In this document: positions 5,109 to 6,326 of the stretch, piece by piece
Numbering within the stretch: position 1 is the stretch's first letter
Layout: every line of letters starts with the position of its first letter
Assembly (NCBI GenBank): GCA_003153075.1
Contig: PMBW01000318.1
Location: 7,645-13,970 of the forward strand
From: Dehalococcoidia bacterium
GTDB lineage: Bacteria; Chloroflexota; Dehalococcoidia; Dehalococcoidales; Fen-1064
Length of the DNA stretch: 6,326 nucleotides
Reading direction: 5' to 3'
The notes under the pieces: generated by a model
The model's database searches: none
Seen by the model: the letters and a program-made list of their open reading frames with translations, nothing else
What the model was told of the DNA's origin: nothing
Position numbers and translations under genes: made by a program

Positions 5109-6326
5109 TTAGAGCGATACGCCGGCCCATATTCCTTCTTCCATTGCTTCGCGGATCTTGCGCGGTTTGACGCAATCGCCGACTTCCGCGAAATCCAGAT
5201 ATTTACCTTTGAGCGCTTTGGCCAATTTATCGTCCGGGGTGGAGCCGGTGGACAATACAATAGTATCGCATTCCAGGAATTTCTCTATTCCATCTTCGGT
5301 GATAATGGCGACGCCTTTGTCATTGATCTCCCTGAATTGGACATGGGGATAGATCTTGACGTTATCTTTCGCCAGTTTATCCAGGAAGTACTTTTTAAAC
5401 ATCCAGAACTTAGCCTCAATGGCCGGTTCGGGGAAGGTCATTGTGACTTCGGCGCCATTCTCCGCCAGGAAGAAACAGGTTTCACAGCCGACGTGCCCGG
5501 CGCCAATCTCCACAACCTTTTTACCTACTTTTTTCTCTCCGGAGAGTACTTCGCGGCAATTCACAACATTTTTGCCTTCAATACCGGGTATCGGGGGAAC
5601 CCACGGCGTAGAACCGACCGCAACGATCACGGCATCCGGCGCAAATTTCTTTACCGCGGCAGGCGTTGCCTTTTTATTAAAAACAACTTTCACACCGGCC
5701 TTGGCTACCTGGACTCTCAAGTAGGTCAGTAAATTGCCCAAATCCTGTTTGTCCGGTGGGATCGCGGCTAAGATCAACTGTCCGCCGAGTTCGCTGCCTT
5801 TCTCCCAAAGTGTGACATGGTGCCCTTTTTGCGCGGAAACGATGGCTGCCTGCATACCGCCGGGGCCGCCTCCCAAAACCAGGACTTTCTTCTTTTTGGT
5901 AATACGCGGCAGTTTAGCCTGATAGTCTCTTTCTTTACCGACCATCGGATTTACAGTGCAGGACATCGGCTGGAAATCCACCATGACATCTTCCAGGCAG
6001 CGGTCATCGCAAATACACGGGCAGATATCTTCTACCCGGCCTGCCTTGGCTTTATTCGGCCACTGCGGGTCGGCGATCAAGCTGCGGGCGCTGCAGATGA
6101 AATCGGCATCGCCGTCCTCCAGGATTTTCTCCGCCATTGCCGGGTTCATGATTTTACCGGTCACCCAGATGGGCATTTTCACACCGGCTTTTTTAACGGC
6201 GGAGGTCACATCGCCATTGCAGCCGTCGGGCATAAAATAGGGAGGGCAAGACCATTCCGGGGTTTCCTGTGAACCGCTGGTAATATTTATGGCGGTCACA
6301 CCGTTGGCTTCCATCAGTTTGCAGAG
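5109..6326 (-). CDS. FMN/4Fe-4S/FAD oxidoreductase, 2,4-dienoyl-CoA reductase / 2-enoate reductase type (partial, N-terminus beyond right edge)
   Basis: The visible 405 residues are the end of a multidomain flavoenzyme that passes electrons from NAD(P)H through FAD and an iron-sulfur cluster to FMN, where an activated C=C bond is reduced. Full-length relatives have about 640-670 residues, so roughly the first 240 are missing. Visible residues 1-100 are the end of the old-yellow-enzyme barrel (for example C-S-A-R-S-L-I-A-D-P, 78-87). Residues 102-123 hold the cluster cysteines (102, 104, 106, 110, 123, the last in S-C-T-V-N-P). Residues 147-157 give the FAD motif V-L-V-L-G-G-G-P-G-G. Residues 272-282 give a second dinucleotide motif, V-E-I-G-A-G-H-V-G-C-E, followed at the end of the next strand by T-M-T-F rather than an acidic residue. 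V-G-D-C-V-K-P (382-388) is the C-terminal FAD-binding motif. The first visible ATG (6314) is internal. Relatives act on enoyl-CoA, enoates and bile acid intermediates; the substrate here is unknown. Confidence 0.92.
   Translation of the reverse strand, partial: LCKLMEANGVTAINITSGSQETPEWSCPPYFMPDGCNGDVTSAVKKAGVKMPIWVTGKIMNPAMAEKILEDGDADFICSARSLIADPQWPNKAKAGRVEDICPCICDDRCLEDVMVDFQPMSCTVNPMVGKERDYQAKLPRITKKKKVLVLGGGPGGMQAAIVSAQKGHHVTLWEKGSELGGQLILAAIPPDKQDLGNLLTYLRVQVAKAGVKVVFNKKATPAAVKKFAPDAVIVAVGSTPWVPPIPGIEGKNVVNCREVLSGEKKVGKKVVEIGAGHVGCETCFFLAENGAEVTMTFPEPAIEAKFWMFKKYFLDKLAKDNVKIYPHVQFREINDKGVAIITEDGIEKFLECDTIVLSTGSTPDDKLAKALKGKYLDFAEVGDCVKPRKIREAMEEGIWAGVSL

Noticed and set aside
5817..6272. 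Plus-strand open frames opposite the oxidoreductase gene
   Set aside because: They are antisense to clear Rossmann and iron-sulfur motifs and show no coding signal of their own.

Overview
The window looks like a piece of a bacterial chromosome of moderate G+C, probably anaerobic. My best guess at lineage is Chloroflexota, class Dehalococcoidia. This rests on recall of two traits: family-5 solute-binding lipoproteins with a long Thr/Ser-rich linker leading into a G-K-W-W-D-K-L-G segment, and an iron-sulfur flavoenzyme of the old-yellow-enzyme/2,4-dienoyl-CoA reductase type. No rRNA or other marker gene is present, so the lineage is an inference.

Layout, left to right. (1) 1-920, minus strand: the N-terminal half of a family-5 ABC-transporter solute-binding lipoprotein with a TTG start, running off the left edge. 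(2) 921-1258: an intergenic region with a near-consensus extended -10 promoter for gene 1, inverted repeats in its leader, and the terminator of gene 2. (3) 1259-3133, minus strand: a complete 624-residue paralogue of gene 1 with its own promoter and terminator. (4) 3134-3514: an AT-rich divergent regulatory region. (5) 3515-4324, plus strand: a TIM-barrel protein of the sugar phosphate isomerase/epimerase family in which two expected metal-binding glutamates appear to be replaced. (6) 4502-4945, plus strand: a MarR-family regulator preceded by candidate promoters and an inverted repeat. (7) 4946-5108: a convergent gap with four tandem 7-bp repeats and a strong hairpin terminator. (8) 5109-6326, minus strand: the C-terminal two thirds of an FMN/4Fe-4S/FAD oxidoreductase of the FadH/2-enoate reductase type, running off the right edge.

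A reasonable but unproven reading is a small catabolic island. Two related lipoproteins would capture an organic solute, the TIM-barrel protein and the flavoenzyme would process it, and the MarR regulator would sense it or a product. No ABC permease or ATPase lies in the window, so the transporter partner must be elsewhere. I found no CRISPR array, insertion sequence, tRNA, phage gene or toxin-antitoxin pair, and no clearly new multi-gene system. The points most worth a second look are the altered metal site of the TIM-barrel protein, the unusual cysteine spacing in the flavoenzyme, and the palindromes in the regulatory regions.
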